This document shows positions 1-9,455 of a stretch of DNA of 64,000 nt, one piece after another. The stretch lies in assembly GCA_037045185.1 (NCBI GenBank), contig JBAOHQ010000004.1, positions 248,001-312,000 of the forward strand, written 5' to 3'. The notes beneath the pieces are model-generated. The model made no database searches, was not told the origin of the DNA, and saw nothing but the letters and a program-made list of their open reading frames with translations. The position numbers and the translations under genes were made by a program. Every line of letters begins with the position of its first letter. Position 1 is the stretch's first letter. This DNA comes from JAKOUY01 sp037045185 (GTDB taxonomy: Bacteria > Actinomycetota > Acidimicrobiia > Acidimicrobiales > Ilumatobacteraceae).

Positions 1-3000
1 CTCGACGATGGAGATCAGCGCGCCCTCGGCCGGGTTGCCCTCGATGCGGTAGCGGGTGGATCCCACCACGGACTCGACCGCCGGATCGAGATCGGCGAGC
101 ACCTTCATGGTGCGGAAGCTGAGGACGTCACGGCCGGCGCCGGCACGCAGCGCGGCCTGCACCAGGGCCCGGTCGAGCACGCCCTCGTCGCTGCGGCTGA
201 TCCCCACCGTGACCGTCTTGGCCTGGTGCTTGATGGCGTCGATGGGCCGGGTCAGTTCGTCGACCGCCCGGGTCAGGGCCAGGCTGAGGTCGTCGATCAG
301 GGCGCCGGGTGTCGCCACCTTGCCGGTCTCGCGCTGGAAGTCGTCGAGCGGGTTGGCGCTTTGCACGTCGCGCAGCATGGTGACCACCCGCAACGCGGTG
401 GAGGCCTCGAGATGGCCGTCGTAGCCGCCGCTGCGCAGGATGTCGAAGAACCGCTCGGCGATCGGGTCGATGCCGCCGTGGACGGTGGCCAGCACCGAGG
501 AGCCTTCGGTGGAGGCGGCGATGGCGTGCTCGATCAGTTCGCGGGCCTCGCGCAGCGGGCGGGCGGAGTGGTCGATGGCCAGCGCGGCCTCGTAGCCGAA
601 CAGGTGGCCCACCATCGCCGACAGCACGAAGGCCAACTCGGTGTGGACCTCGGGGACGGTGAGCACCGCGGCCGCCGCGGCGAAGCGGTCGTCGCCCTCG
701 GTGGCCACGACGATGGGGGTGGCCTTGTGCGCCTTGTAGATGGCCACTTCCTTGGCCACGTCGTCTGCCGTGCTGCCGTGCAGGCCGGCGGCGCACACCA
801 GGATCAGTGGCTCGGAGGACAGGTCGATGTGCTTCTTGTCCTCGGTGACGTCGCAGGCGATGGACTTGTAGCACAGCTCGCTGAGCTTGATCCGCACCTC
901 GTTGGCCGCCACCGTGTTGGCCCCGTTGCCGACGATGGCCCAGTAGCGCTTGGACGGGGCCAGCCGGTGGGCGGCGTCGGCGATCGACGGGCGGCGAGCG
1001 AGGACCTGACGCATCGCCTCGGGCACGGCGCGCAACGAGGTGAGCAGCGCGCTGCGCCGGGCGTCGGACCCCACGCCGGCGGCCTCGGTGACGGCGCAGG
1101 CCAGCAGGACGCCGGCCGCCACCTGGGCGTAGAACGCCTTGGTGCTGGCGACGCTCATCTCCACGTCACGGCCGTCGCTGGTGTACAGCACGCCGTCGGC
1201 CTTGTCGGTCAGGTCGCTGTTGCGCCGGTTGACCACCCCGATCACCGCAGCGCCACGACCGCGCACCAGGTCGACGGTGCGGTTCGTGTCCGTGGTGGTC
1301 CCGCTCTGGCTGACGGCGATGATCAGCGTGTCGGACATGTCGAGCTTGAGGTTGAACCCGCTGAGCTCCGTCGCCGTGATGGCGTCGACGTCGAGGGCCC
1401 CGTCGCTGAGTTCGTCGAGGATCCGGGCCGCACTGCGCCCGGCGACGGCCGCCGTGCCCTGACCGATCACGCGCACCTTGCGGATCGACCCGTCGGCCAG
1501 GCGCCGGGCCACCGAGGCGGGGAGGGCGATGGCGCCCACGTCGGCGCGCAGCAGGTCGCCGTGGTCGGCGATGCGGCCGCGCAGGGTCTTGTGGAAGCTG
1601 GTCGGGGCCTCACTGATCTCCTTGAGCAGGTAGTGCGGGGCCTCGCCACGATCGATGTCCCTGGTGGTCACCTGGGCCGTGCTCACGTCGTTCAGCGGTC
1701 AAGGGGATGGGCGCGCCGTCATACCCCTGGCGCACCATGCCGTCGAGCTCCCCCGCGTGCCCGGCGCGCAGCACGAACACCTGGCCGCGGCTGCCGGTGT
1801 CAGACGGGGTCTCGCCGTCGAGACGCACGTAGTAGGGGGTCTCCTCGACCACCCCGTACGGCTCACTGGCCACGAGGTACACGTCCTCGGCAAGCCCGAC
1901 GTAGAGCGCCTGGCCGCTGCCGCGCAACGCCAGGTACACCTCGTCGGGGCGTTCGGCGGTGGCTGCGGCGATGGCGACGCTCCCCTCGAACTCGGCGACG
2001 GTGCGGCGGAAGGCCTCGGCCGGGTCGATGTCCGCCAGCGCGCCGTGACGGGCCATCAGCGCCGGGATGACCTTGGCGTCGGTGGTGATCGGCCCGGCGA
2101 TGCGCAGCTGATGGTCCACCTTCAGGTCGGCGTGGTTGTCGACGTCACCGTTGAGCACGGCCACGGCGTACGGCGCTCGGGCGCCGCCGGTCTGCTCGGC
2201 CTCCTCGCTGTTGACCGGGTGACAGTTGGGTTCGCTGATGATGCCCACGCTGGCCCACCGGGTGTGTCCCAGCACCGCACACGTCGCCGCGTCGTGGCTG
2301 AGGGCCAGGCGCAGCAGATCGTCACCGGCGATGGCGGCGCGCAGGGCGCGGACGTTGTCACCGAGTTCACCGATCTCGGCCGCGGCCTTGTAGACGAAGC
2401 TCAGGCAGGCGCCCGTCACCCGCACCGAGTTGTTCTGGAACAGCGGGTCCTGGCCGCGCTCGGCCAGCGCCCGGGCCAGGGTGGGGTCACCCTCTGGCAG
2501 CCCGTGGTTCCAGACGAACACGTGGATGCCGGCCGAGTCCCGGCCGCGTACCTCCATCCGGTCGATGGCCGACAGGGCCTGCTGGATGGCCAGGTAGCCG
2601 GCCAGCGCCTGGCGCTGCGGTTCCCGACCGGCGAACGCGTCCACCTCTGCCGCGGTGCGCAGCCGGTCACGGCGGATGGCCCACAGGGCGTCGCGCAGCG
2701 CCAGCAGCTCGGCATTGGCGGCCTCCAGCTCGTCCGGGCTGAGCGCGTGGGGGGCCTCCAGCTCGGCCTCCCTGGCCGCCACACGGGCGTCGAGCTGGTC
2801 GAGGCGGGCCGTCATCGAGGCGACCAGCTCACGGCGGCCGGCCAGCGTGACGACGCCGGGCACGCCCTTCAGTGCGGCGTCGAGCCCGGCCAGGATCCTG
2901 GCCGCGTCATCCAGCGGCGCGCCGACGGCCCGGTCGAGTTCGGCGACCACGTGCGCCGCGTCGGGCGCCGGTCTGGTCGAGGGTCTGCCGAGGATCGCCA

Positions 3001-3013
3001 CGATGCCGCACAT
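1..3013 (-). CDS. glmS: Glutamine--fructose-6-phosphate aminotransferase-like protein, oversized, partial, one frame break
   Basis: Makes glucosamine-6-phosphate from fructose-6-phosphate and glutamine for peptidoglycan synthesis. The N-terminus MCGIVAILG carries the Cys2 nucleophile of class II glutamine amidotransferases, and RGRDSAGIHV follows as in GlmS. SIS sugar-isomerase sequence follows, with motifs such as SQSGTTTDTNRTVDL and STKAFYAQ. It differs from classical GlmS (about 610 residues): about 120 extra, partly helical residues separate MCGIVAILG from RGRDSAG, and the frame is still open at the window edge after about 1000 residues. The reading frame changes near 1695-1700, where one extra base lies between GAPIPLT and PLNDVSTAQVTTRD. 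Both halves are clean, so a sequencing indel is likelier than a real pseudogene. It lies downstream of glmM, as expected for amino-sugar genes. Confidence 0.8.
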
Positions 3014-3063
3014 ATGACGAACAGGTTACGCGGCGTCGTCCCCCGAACGGCGGCGGGTCGGTG

Positions 3064-3897
3064 TCAGTGCACCACCACGGTGGCGCGGGTGGCGGCGTGC
3101 AGCATCCAGCTGGTGACCGAGCCGATCAGCGCGGCCCGGATCGCCCCGCTTCCGCGGGCCCCGAGCACCACCAGGTCGGCCTCGTGGGCGGCGATGGAGA
3201 GGGCGTAGCGCGGATCGGCGAGGACGAAGCTCGGCGTCACCCTCCCCTGCGGGTCGAGCGCTGCCAGCGCCTCACGGAACTGCCGCTCGGCGTCGTCGAC
3301 TTCCCGCGGATGGTGCTCGCGCACCACGTCCTCCTGCAACCACGGCGCCAAGGCGAACGCCCCGAGCACCGTGATCGCCACGTCGGGAGCGCAGAAGTCG
3401 AGCGCCCAGCGCACGGCGTTGGCCGCGTGCTCGGACTGATCGAAGCCCACCACCACCCGCGCCGTGGGTTCCGTGCCCGCATCGCTGGGGATCACGGCCA
3501 CCGGAACGGTGGCGTGGTTGACGCACCGCTGGCTGACCGACCCGAGCAACGCTCCGCGGAACCGCCCAACGCCGCGCCCGCCAACGACCAGCAGCTCGGC
3601 CCCGGCGGAGGCGTCGAGCAGCACCCCGGCCGGGCTCCCCTCGGCCACCGTGGCCGTGATCGCCATGCCGCGGGTGTCCACCGCGGCGATCTGGCGTTCT
3701 AGGCGGCGCAGGTACGACTGCTCGACCTCGAACATGTTCGGCACCAAGACGGCGCCGGCCTCGACCGGGATGGTCGGCACGCTCCAAGCGGTGACGGCTG
3801 TGAGCGCGATCGGCCGATCCACCGCCTGAGCCACCGCCCAGCGCAGCGCGTGCTCTGCGTCCGCCGACCCGTCCATGCCAACGATCCAGCTCGACAT
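3064..3897 (-). CDS. Universal stress protein, tandem UspA domains
   Basis: A cytoplasmic 277-residue protein with two UspA domains. Each has the ATP-binding pattern G-x2-G-x9-G-S/T: GGRGVGRFRGALLGS in the first half and GARGSGAIRAALIGS in the second. Each starts with a typical beta strand and acidic loop (WIVGMDGSADAEHAL; VVVGFDQSEHAANAV). Start chosen at the ATG of MSSWIVGMDG, which has GGAGG just upstream. The frame stays open further upstream without homology. Family members bind ATP and are linked to stress or dormancy in actinobacteria; the exact role cannot be read from sequence. It stands alone, back to back with the rightward gene at 3952. Confidence 0.88.
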   Translation of the reverse strand: MSSWIVGMDGSADAEHALRWAVAQAVDRPIALTAVTAWSVPTIPVEAGAVLVPNMFEVEQSYLRRLERQIAAVDTRGMAITATVAEGSPAGVLLDASAGAELLVVGGRGVGRFRGALLGSVSQRCVNHATVPVAVIPSDAGTEPTARVVVGFDQSEHAANAVRWALDFCAPDVAITVLGAFALAPWLQEDVVREHHPREVDDAERQFREALAALDPQGRVTPSFVLADPRYALSIAAHEADLVVLGARGSGAIRAALIGSVTSWMLHAATRATVVVH

Positions 3898-3951
3898 ACC
3901 TCCATTGTGCCGCCGGATCGGCCCACGCGGCCAGCGCAGTAGCCTTCGGAC

Positions 3952-4506
3952 ATGAGTCAGAACCTGCGCGGCTACACGAACTCGTTGTACGCCTTCGACC
4001 ACGTCCTCAAGTTGACCCCGGCCAAGGCGCTGAACCGGAAATCACCGTGCGATGGCTGGACCGGCCGTGACGTGGTGGCCCACGCCATCGGCGGCGTGCA
4101 GTACGCCCTGGCAGCGGCCACGGGTACCAAGCCGCCCGCGAAGATGCCCGTCGTAGCCGACGACTATGTCGCCCAGTACGTCAAGCTCCGTGACCGCACC
4201 CTGGCCGCGCTGGATCACCCCGACGTGCTGCACACCGTGTCGGAGACCTTCTTCGGGCCAATGCCAGTCGACGCCTTCATCGGCATCATGGGCGCCGACC
4301 TGGCCGTCCACGCCTGGGATCTGGCGCGCACCGCCAAGGTGGACGAGCGCCTCGACCCAGCCCTGGTCAAGGCCACCGTGGCGACGTGGAAGTCGTTCCC
4401 CGAGGCGATGCTGCGCTCGCCGGGGGTGCTGGGCCCGAAGGTGGCGTCGGCCAAGGGCGCCGACGCCCAGACCCGTCTGCTGAACTTCCTCGGGCGCGTC
4501 GTGTAG
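3952..4506 (+). CDS. Maleylpyruvate isomerase / TIGR03086-like family protein
   Basis: A 184-residue protein of the DinB-like, mycothiol-dependent maleylpyruvate isomerase fold. The N-terminal signature SPCDGWTGRDVVAHAIGGVQ contains the conserved His of this superfamily. A second conserved block, GADLAVHAWDLARTAK, supplies another metal-ligand-type His. Many actinobacterial members are uncharacterised metal-binding proteins and are not proven to use maleylpyruvate, so the substrate is left open. It is monocistronic, runs divergently from the stress protein, and ends 12 bases before the converging glmM. Confidence 0.75.
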   Translation: MSQNLRGYTNSLYAFDHVLKLTPAKALNRKSPCDGWTGRDVVAHAIGGVQYALAAATGTKPPAKMPVVADDYVAQYVKLRDRTLAALDHPDVLHTVSETFFGPMPVDAFIGIMGADLAVHAWDLARTAKVDERLDPALVKATVATWKSFPEAMLRSPGVLGPKVASAKGADAQTRLLNFLGRVV

Positions 4507-4518
4507 TCCTGCCAGGGC

Positions 4519-5873
4519 TCAGGCGAAACGCCGCCGGACGATGTCGGCCAGGTCGTCACAGACCTGGGTCGCGAGGTCGTCCGTTGCGGCCTCCACCATC
4601 ACCCGGATCAGCGGTTCGGTGCCACTCGGGCGCAGCAGGACGCGGCCCTCGCCACCCAGCGCCCGCTCCGCCGCAGTGATCTCGGCAGCCAGTTCGGTGG
4701 CGATGTCCGGGTGGCGGCGAGCGACGCGCACGTTGACCAGCACCTGCGGGTAGGAGGTCATCACCTCGGCGGCCACCTCGGCCAGCGGGCGGTGGTGTTC
4801 GGCGACGAACTGTGCCAGGTGGAGCCCGGCGAGCAGCCCGTCACCGGTGGTGGCGTGCGCCGGGTAGATGATGTGCCCGCTCTGCTCGCCCCCGATGGAG
4901 TACCCACCGGCGTGGAGCGCCTCGAGGACGTAGCGATCCCCGACGGCCGTGGTGACCACCGAGATCCCGGCGGCGGCCATCGCCCGGTGGAAGCCGAGGT
5001 TGCTCATCACCGTCACCACGACGGTGTCGTCGGTGAGCTCGCCGTGCTCCTGGAGCTGCAGGGCTGCCAGGGCGATCAGCCGGTCGCCGTCCACCCGGTT
5101 GCCGAGGTGGTCGATGGCGATGACGCGATCACCGTCGCCGTCGAAGGCCAGCCCGACATCTGCGCCGTGGTCGACCACGGCCCGGGCCAGCGGGCCGGTG
5201 TCTGTGGCCCCACAGTGGTCGTTGATGTTGCGGCCGTCGGGCGAGGCATTGATCACGTGCACCGTGGCGCCCAGTGCCGCCGTCACCTGCGGCGCGGCCT
5301 CGCTCATCGCCCCGTTGGCGCAGTCGAGCACCACCGTCAACCCGCTGAGACACCCGGCGGGGAACGACCGGGTGAGCTCGGCGACGTACGTCTCCAGCAC
5401 CCCTGCCTCGTTCATGTCACCGCATGAACGGACAGTTCGTTCATGCGGTGACATGAACGAGGTGGGAGCGTCGGGGGGCCGGGGGGGCGGGGGGGCAGGT
5501 GGGACTCGATGGCCTGTTCGGTGGCGTCGGTGAGTTTGTGGCCACCGGCGGCGAAGAACTTGACCCCGTTGTCGTGCCACGGATTGTGCGAGGCGGTGAT
5601 CATCGCCGTGGGCACGCCGTCGCGAGCGCCGGCCGCGGCCACCGCAGGGGTGGGCAGCACACCGGCCAGGCACACCTCGGCGCCGGCGCCGGCCAGCCCG
5701 TCGGCCACGGCAGTGGCCAGCTGCTGGCTCGATTCGCGCGGGTCCCAACCGACGATCCACGCGCCGCCGCCCAGCACCTGTGCCGCGGCGCGGCCGAGCG
5801 CGGTGGCGAACTCGGGTGTCAGCTCGGTGAGCGTGTGGCCGCGCACACCGTCGGTGCCGAACTGCAGTGTCAT
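4519..5873 (-). CDS. glmM: Phosphoglucosamine mutase, one frame break in a poly-G tract
   Basis: Converts glucosamine-6-phosphate to glucosamine-1-phosphate for UDP-GlcNAc synthesis. All four family motifs are present: the phosphoserine loop TASHNPWHDNGVKFF, metal-binding FDGDGDRVIAID, sugar-binding GGEQSGHI, and phosphate-binding RPSGTEPLIRV. The N-terminal part (5873 to about 5490) and the C-terminal part (about 5480 to 4519) are in different frames. The change falls in three consecutive G runs of 6-7 bases at 5473-5495, consistent with one missing base. The interdomain linker is built from a 25-bp perfect palindrome and a Pro-rich stretch and looks unlike other GlmM linkers, though its total length is normal. 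It lies downstream of rpsI in the usual actinobacterial order. Confidence 0.88.
5406..5462. repeat. Perfect 25-bp inverted repeat inside glmM
   Basis: Left arm 5406-5430 and right arm 5438-5462 are exact reverse complements, with a 7-base loop gacagtt. The core is gttcatgtcaccgcatgaac. It lies in the coding sequence for the GlmM interdomain linker, next to the poly-G tract. No second copy was noticed in this window. It could be a small palindromic mobile element accommodated in frame, or a structured linker. Confidence 0.85.
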
Positions 5874-5901
5874 CGGGGCGCCGAAGGGCCCGACCAGCGT
5901 C

Positions 5902-6297
5902 TTAACGCTTGGTGTACTGCGGGGCCTTGCGGGCCTTCTTCAGGCCGTACTTCTTGCTCTCCTTGCGGCGCGGGTCACGCGTCAGCAGGCCGGCCTTCTT
6001 CAGCGCCGGGCGGGCCTCGGGGTTGAGCTCCACCAGGCTGCGGGCCACGGCCATGCGCAGCGCGCCGGCCTGGCCGGAGATCCCGCCGCCGTGCATGGTG
6101 GCGTCGATGTCATAGGCCTCTTCGCTCTCCACGACGCGCAGCGCCTCGGTGACGACCATCCGCTGCATCGCGGTGGTGAAGTAGGCGTCGAACGGCTTGC
6201 CGTTGATCGTGTGGGTGCCGTTACCGGGCCGCAGGCGGGCTCGGGCGACGGCCTCCTTGCGGCGACCGGTGGATTGGGTGAGGGGCTTGGTGGCCAT
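5902..6297 (-). CDS. rpsI: 30S ribosomal protein uS9
   Basis: A 131-residue protein with the standard uS9 sequence: GRRKEAVARARLRPGNG near the N-terminus, HGGGISGQAGALRMAVARSL in the middle, and the basic C-terminal tail ending KARKAPQYTKR, whose last residues reach the P-site tRNA. The length is typical. It is the second gene of the rplM-rpsI operon, 24 bases downstream of rplM. Confidence 0.97.
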   Translation of the reverse strand: MATKPLTQSTGRRKEAVARARLRPGNGTHTINGKPFDAYFTTAMQRMVVTEALRVVESEEAYDIDATMHGGGISGQAGALRMAVARSLVELNPEARPALKKAGLLTRDPRRKESKKYGLKKARKAPQYTKR

Positions 6298-6321
6298 GTT
6301 CGTGGTTCCTCGATCTCAGAA

Positions 6322-6768
6322 TCAGCGGGCTTTGGCCGCGGAGAGTTCCATGGTGGCGGGCTGCTGGGCGGTGTGCGGGTGCGTCGGCCCGGCGTACACC
6401 TTCAGCTTCTTGATCATCTGCCGGCCGAGCGGACCCTTGGGCAGCATGCCGGCCACGCTCTTGCGGATTGCGTCGGACGGCTTGCGGTCCAGCAGGTTGG
6501 CGTAGCTCTCCTGCTTCAGCCCGCCCGGGTACCCGCTGTAGCGGTAGACCTGCTTGACGTCGGCTTTGCCCTTGGACATCACGACCTTGTCGGCGTTGAC
6601 GATGACGACGTGGTCACCCATGTCCATGTGCGGGGCGAACACCGGCTTGTGCTTGCCGCGCAGGACGCGAGCCACCTCGGTGCACAGACGACCGAGCACC
6701 AGACCATCGGCATCGATGACGTGCCAGCTGCGGGTGATCTCACTTGCCTTTGGGGAGTACGTACGCAT
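6322..6768 (-). CDS. rplM: 50S ribosomal protein uL13
   Basis: A 148-residue uL13 protein that binds 23S rRNA early in large-subunit assembly. Family motifs include WHVIDADGLVLGRL, GDHVVIVNADKVVMSKGK and VAGMLPKGPLGRQM. The ATG of MRTYSPKASEI is taken as the start, with an AAGG purine stretch upstream. An in-frame TTG seven codons upstream is a weaker alternative. It is the first gene of the rplM-rpsI operon, and a good sigma-70-type promoter lies about 50 bases upstream. Confidence 0.96.
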   Translation of the reverse strand: MRTYSPKASEITRSWHVIDADGLVLGRLCTEVARVLRGKHKPVFAPHMDMGDHVVIVNADKVVMSKGKADVKQVYRYSGYPGGLKQESYANLLDRKPSDAIRKSVAGMLPKGPLGRQMIKKLKVYAGPTHPHTAQQPATMELSAAKAR

Positions 6769-6821
6769 CTCGAACCTTTTCGACCTCAACCTCCCCGCGC
6801 ACCGCGCAAGGGAACCGTGAA

Positions 6822-6850
6822 ATGATACGGGCAGGAGCGGCCATCGACAA
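6822..6850 (-). promoter_or_regulatory. Predicted promoter of rplM-rpsI
   Basis: On the minus strand, TTGTCG (6850-6845) and TATCAT (6827-6822) are separated by 17 bases, close to the primary-sigma consensus. The predicted transcript starts about 45-50 bases before the rplM ATG. Found by inspection only. Confidence 0.6.
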
Positions 6851-6870
6851 ACGGCGTGTCATCACGCCGT
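6851..6870 (-). terminator. Small hairpin at the end of truA
   Basis: acggcgtg and cacgccgt form a perfect 8-bp stem with the loop tcat, overlapping the truA stop codon. No U tract follows. It could be a weak terminator separating truA from the rplM promoter. Confidence 0.35.
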
Positions 6871-7687
6871 GGCCGCAGCGGGCCTGACCGGCGCCGGATA
6901 GCCGACCTCCCACAGGCACAATCCGTGCGGCGGGGCGATCTGGCTGGCTGCCGACCGGTCCCGGCCGACGAGGATGGCGCGCACGTCGCCGGGCGTGATC
7001 TGGCCCAGACCGACCCGCACCAGGACCCCGACGATGCTGCGCACCATCTGGTGGCAGAAGGCGTTGGCCCGGATCTCGAAGCGCAGCAGCCCTGGGCGTT
7101 CGTCGTCGGCCACTGGCGACCACCCGGCGCTGAGCACGTGGCGGGTCATGCTGGGCGGTGGCTGATCCGCTGGCGCCGTCGGCCGCCGGCAGAAGGCGCT
7201 GAAGTCGTGCTCGCCGATCAGCGCGTCGCATCCGGCGGCCATCGCCCACAGGGCCAGCGGCTGGGCGACGTGCCAGGCCCGCTCGGCGGTGAACGGGTTG
7301 GGCGCCGGGCTGTTCAGCACGTGGTACCGGTACTGCCGCCACACGGCGCTGAAGCGGGCGTCGAACCCCGCGTCCTCGGTCCAGGCGACGTCCCGCACCA
7401 CGATCGACGGGCCGCACAGCCGGTTCAGCCGGTGGGCGAGGTCGGCGAGGTCGGTCTCCCCGGGCAGGTCACCCGACACCACCTGACCCCAGGCGTGCAC
7501 GCCGGCGTCGGTGCGCCCTGCGCCGGTGAGCTCCATCGGGCGTCGGACGACCCGCTCCATCGCGGCGCCGCAGGTCGCCCATCACGGTGCGCACGCCGAC
7601 GTTCTGGGCGAAGCCGTGGAACGGCGCCCCGTCGTAGGCGATGGTGAGGCGGGCGCGGCGACCGGATGACTGCGAGGCCAGGCTCAC
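6862..7687 (-). CDS. truA: tRNA pseudouridine(38-40) synthase, one frame break
   Basis: Modifies U38-U40 in the tRNA anticodon stem. The N-terminal strand RLTIAYDGAPFHGFAQN and the catalytic segment GAGRTDAGVHAWGQV (Asp nucleophile in RTDAG) are both present. Later family blocks are FDARFSAVWRQYRYHV, FCRRPT and CHQMVRSIVGVLVRVG. The first 40 or so residues and the rest are in different frames. One extra base near 7565 separates GDLRR from AMERVV, and the joined protein has normal TruA length (about 274 residues). A sequencing indel is likely. truA normally follows rplQ in actinobacteria; here rplQ is 39 kb away. Confidence 0.9.
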
Positions 7688-7696
7688 CCGCCCAGC

Positions 7697-8442
7697 CTAC
7701 GAGGTGGTCAGCGGGCCATGGGTCGGCGTGCGGTAGCGGTTCAGCGCCTGGCCCTCGTCGATCTCGCGCAGGATGCGCCCGATCGACAACGCCGGAGGGC
7801 GGCCGAACTCGTCCTCCATGAGGAACGTGTAGCGGTCGAGCTGGCGCTGCGCCTGGCCGAAGCTGCCCTCCAGGCAATAGACCGTCAGCAGGGCGCGCTC
7901 GGCTGCCCTCACGCAGCGGATCGGCGGCCACCAGGCGCAGCGACGAGTCGAGCGCCTCGGCCACCGCGCCCGTGGCGCAGGAGGGCGTAGGTCAGGGCCT
8001 CCAGGAAGTGGAACTGCAACTGGGACAAGCGGTTGCGTGCCTCCAGGACCCACTCGTCGTACCAGCCCGGAAGCAGCGAGCGATGCAGCAGCGTCCGGGA
8101 GGAGTCGACCAGGTGGTCCTCCCCGGACATCAGCGACCACCCGGATGCCTCGAACTCACCGACGTCGACGACCACGTCGGGCGCGAGCTGCAGGCTGGAG
8201 CCGGCTTGTTCGATGAGCCGCCGACCACGGTGCCGGGGCAGCCTCCACAGCGACGATCGCAGGTTCGCCGCGGCGCGCGTCTCCAGCTTGTCCGGCCACA
8301 AGCGCGCCGCGATCGAGCATCGATCGTGGGGTCCTCGGTCGAGCCCGAGGTAGGCAAGCAGCCGCTGGGTCGACTCGGGCACGCTCAGCGCCGCCGATCC
8401 GATCGTCAGCGAGAAGCCGCCCAGGAGGGACAGGCGGACCAT
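7697..8442 (-). CDS. SARP/BTAD-type transcriptional regulator, two frame breaks
   Basis: A DNA-binding regulator of the Streptomyces antibiotic regulatory protein type. An OmpR-like winged-helix N-terminus (RLSLLGGFSLTIGS, TQRLLAYLGLDRG, then AANLRSSLWRLPRHR) is followed by a helical bacterial transcriptional activation domain (LPGWYDEWVLEARNRL, LTYALLRHGR, ALDSSLRLVAADPLRE, AERALLTVYCLEGSFGQAQR, FGRPPALS). The C-terminal part needs two one-base corrections, near 7965 and 7910, giving about 247 residues. The start is taken at MVRLSLLGG; an upstream ATG at 8541 is possible. It is transcribed away from the eCIS genes, and the shared 424-base gap carries GTGAC-type direct repeats 11 bp apart, as SARP proteins recognise. 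It is therefore the best candidate regulator of the eCIS. Confidence 0.75.
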
Positions 8443-8630
8443 CGGTGGCCCGGCCGGGTCGATCGGCGCACCGGTGACCTGGCCGGTCGCGAGGCCGCGG
8501 TGCGGGTCGCCCGTCGCAACGTTGATGCCTACGACAGTCACTGCGTTTCGTCACCCCCTCGTGGCGTCGAGTTCGTCGATGCTCCAGGTGCCCGGCCGCG
8601 TGGCACGAGATCCCAGGTCTACACCAGCCG

Positions 8631-8649
8631 CGTCACGGCTGCGTCACGG
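8631..8649 (-). promoter_or_regulatory. Tandem CCGTGACG repeats, 11-bp period, regulator side
   Basis: CGTCACGG occurs at 8631-8638 and again at 8642-8649, an 11-bp period, which is CCGTGACG twice on the minus strand. On that strand a possible -10 element TAGACC follows 9 bases after the second copy. This spacing is what is known for SARP operators (heptamer repeats 11 bp apart, about 8 bp before the -10). It suggests autoregulation of the gene at 7697. The rest of the gap 8443-8866 holds no convincing gene. Confidence 0.45.
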
Positions 8650-8761
8650 TCGGCACCGTGCCGCCCGCTGTGCGTGACATCGACTTGTGAGCAACGAGGC
8701 GCCGGGACGGCGCCGTGATACAGCAAGTCCAGCGGAATCTCCACCGGCGCGTGCCGCCGCT

Positions 8762-8811
8762 GGTGACGCGACGGTGACTGGGTGGCGTCGCCGTGACGAC
8801 GCTGCGGTGAC
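8762..8811 (+). promoter_or_regulatory. Phased GGTGAC repeats upstream of the eCIS
   Basis: GGTGAC occurs at 8762, 8773 and 8806, offsets of 11 and 33 bp, so all three lie on one face of the helix. An out-of-phase CCGTGAC lies at 8791. They are 56-105 bases before the first eCIS gene and resemble the repeats on the other side of the divergent gap. This is a candidate activator site for the eCIS operon; no clear -10 was identified. Confidence 0.45.
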
Positions 8812-8866
8812 ACCGCCGGGCAGACACTGCGGGGGATGCGTCGCAGCACCCCGTTCGGACCGGCCC

Positions 8867-9455
8867 GTGGCTGACTATCCAGCGCTTGCCGACGCCGTCG
8901 AATCGGTGGCTCACCTGCTGCGTGAGCACGTCACCAACTCGGGCGAACCCGTCATCGCCGGGATCCAGATCGACCTGCGCTCACCGCGGCGAGCTCGAGC
9001 TGGCGACCACGACGGACGTCGTCTCGGTGTGGCTGTACCACCTCGAGGTCCAGCCCGACCAGCGCAACGCCCCAGCCGAGCGCGTCGCCCCGGACGTCCG
9101 CCGCAGACCGCTGCCGCTCGATCTGTACCTGCTGATCAGCCCGGTGCACCAGGACCCCCGAACGGCGCAGATCCTGCTGGGGCGCATCGCCCAGGTCGTC
9201 GACGATCACGCCCGGCTCCCCGAGGCGTCCCTCAGCGGCTCGCTGGCCGGGACGGCCACTGCCCTGCGCCTGCGCCTCGGCGCCATCCCGCCCACCGACG
9301 TGGGCTCGTTGTGGCTCGGGCTGCAGACCAATCGGCGGCCCGGCCTGGTCGTGATGGTCCAGGGGTTGACCGTGGACTCCCACCTGGCCCCGACGCAACC
9401 GCCGGTCGTGCTGTCCGAGTCCGGCCGGTACGCCCAGATCGTGGCGGTGGGGTGA
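8867..9455 (+). CDS. eCIS tail terminator, Pvc16/Afp16-like (DUF4255), one frame break
   Basis: In eCIS particles the Pvc16/Afp16 protein caps the tube and sheath distal to the baseplate. The N-terminus ADYPALADAVESVAHLLREH and the later block PLPLDLYLLISPVHQDPRTA followed by QILLGRIAQVVDDH match the Pvc16_N (DUF4255) pattern. The first 42 residues are in one frame and the rest in another. One extra base near 8985, between IQIDLRS and GELELATTTD, reconciles them to about 195 residues. The start is a GTG without a strong ribosome site. The stop overlaps the next start (TGATG), so the two genes are translationally coupled. Confidence 0.75.

Noticed and set aside
226..3208. Long rightward open frames opposite glmS
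   Set aside because: They mirror the GC-rich codon pattern of the minus-strand enzyme, have Val/Gly/Arg-rich composition without motifs, and lack start sites.
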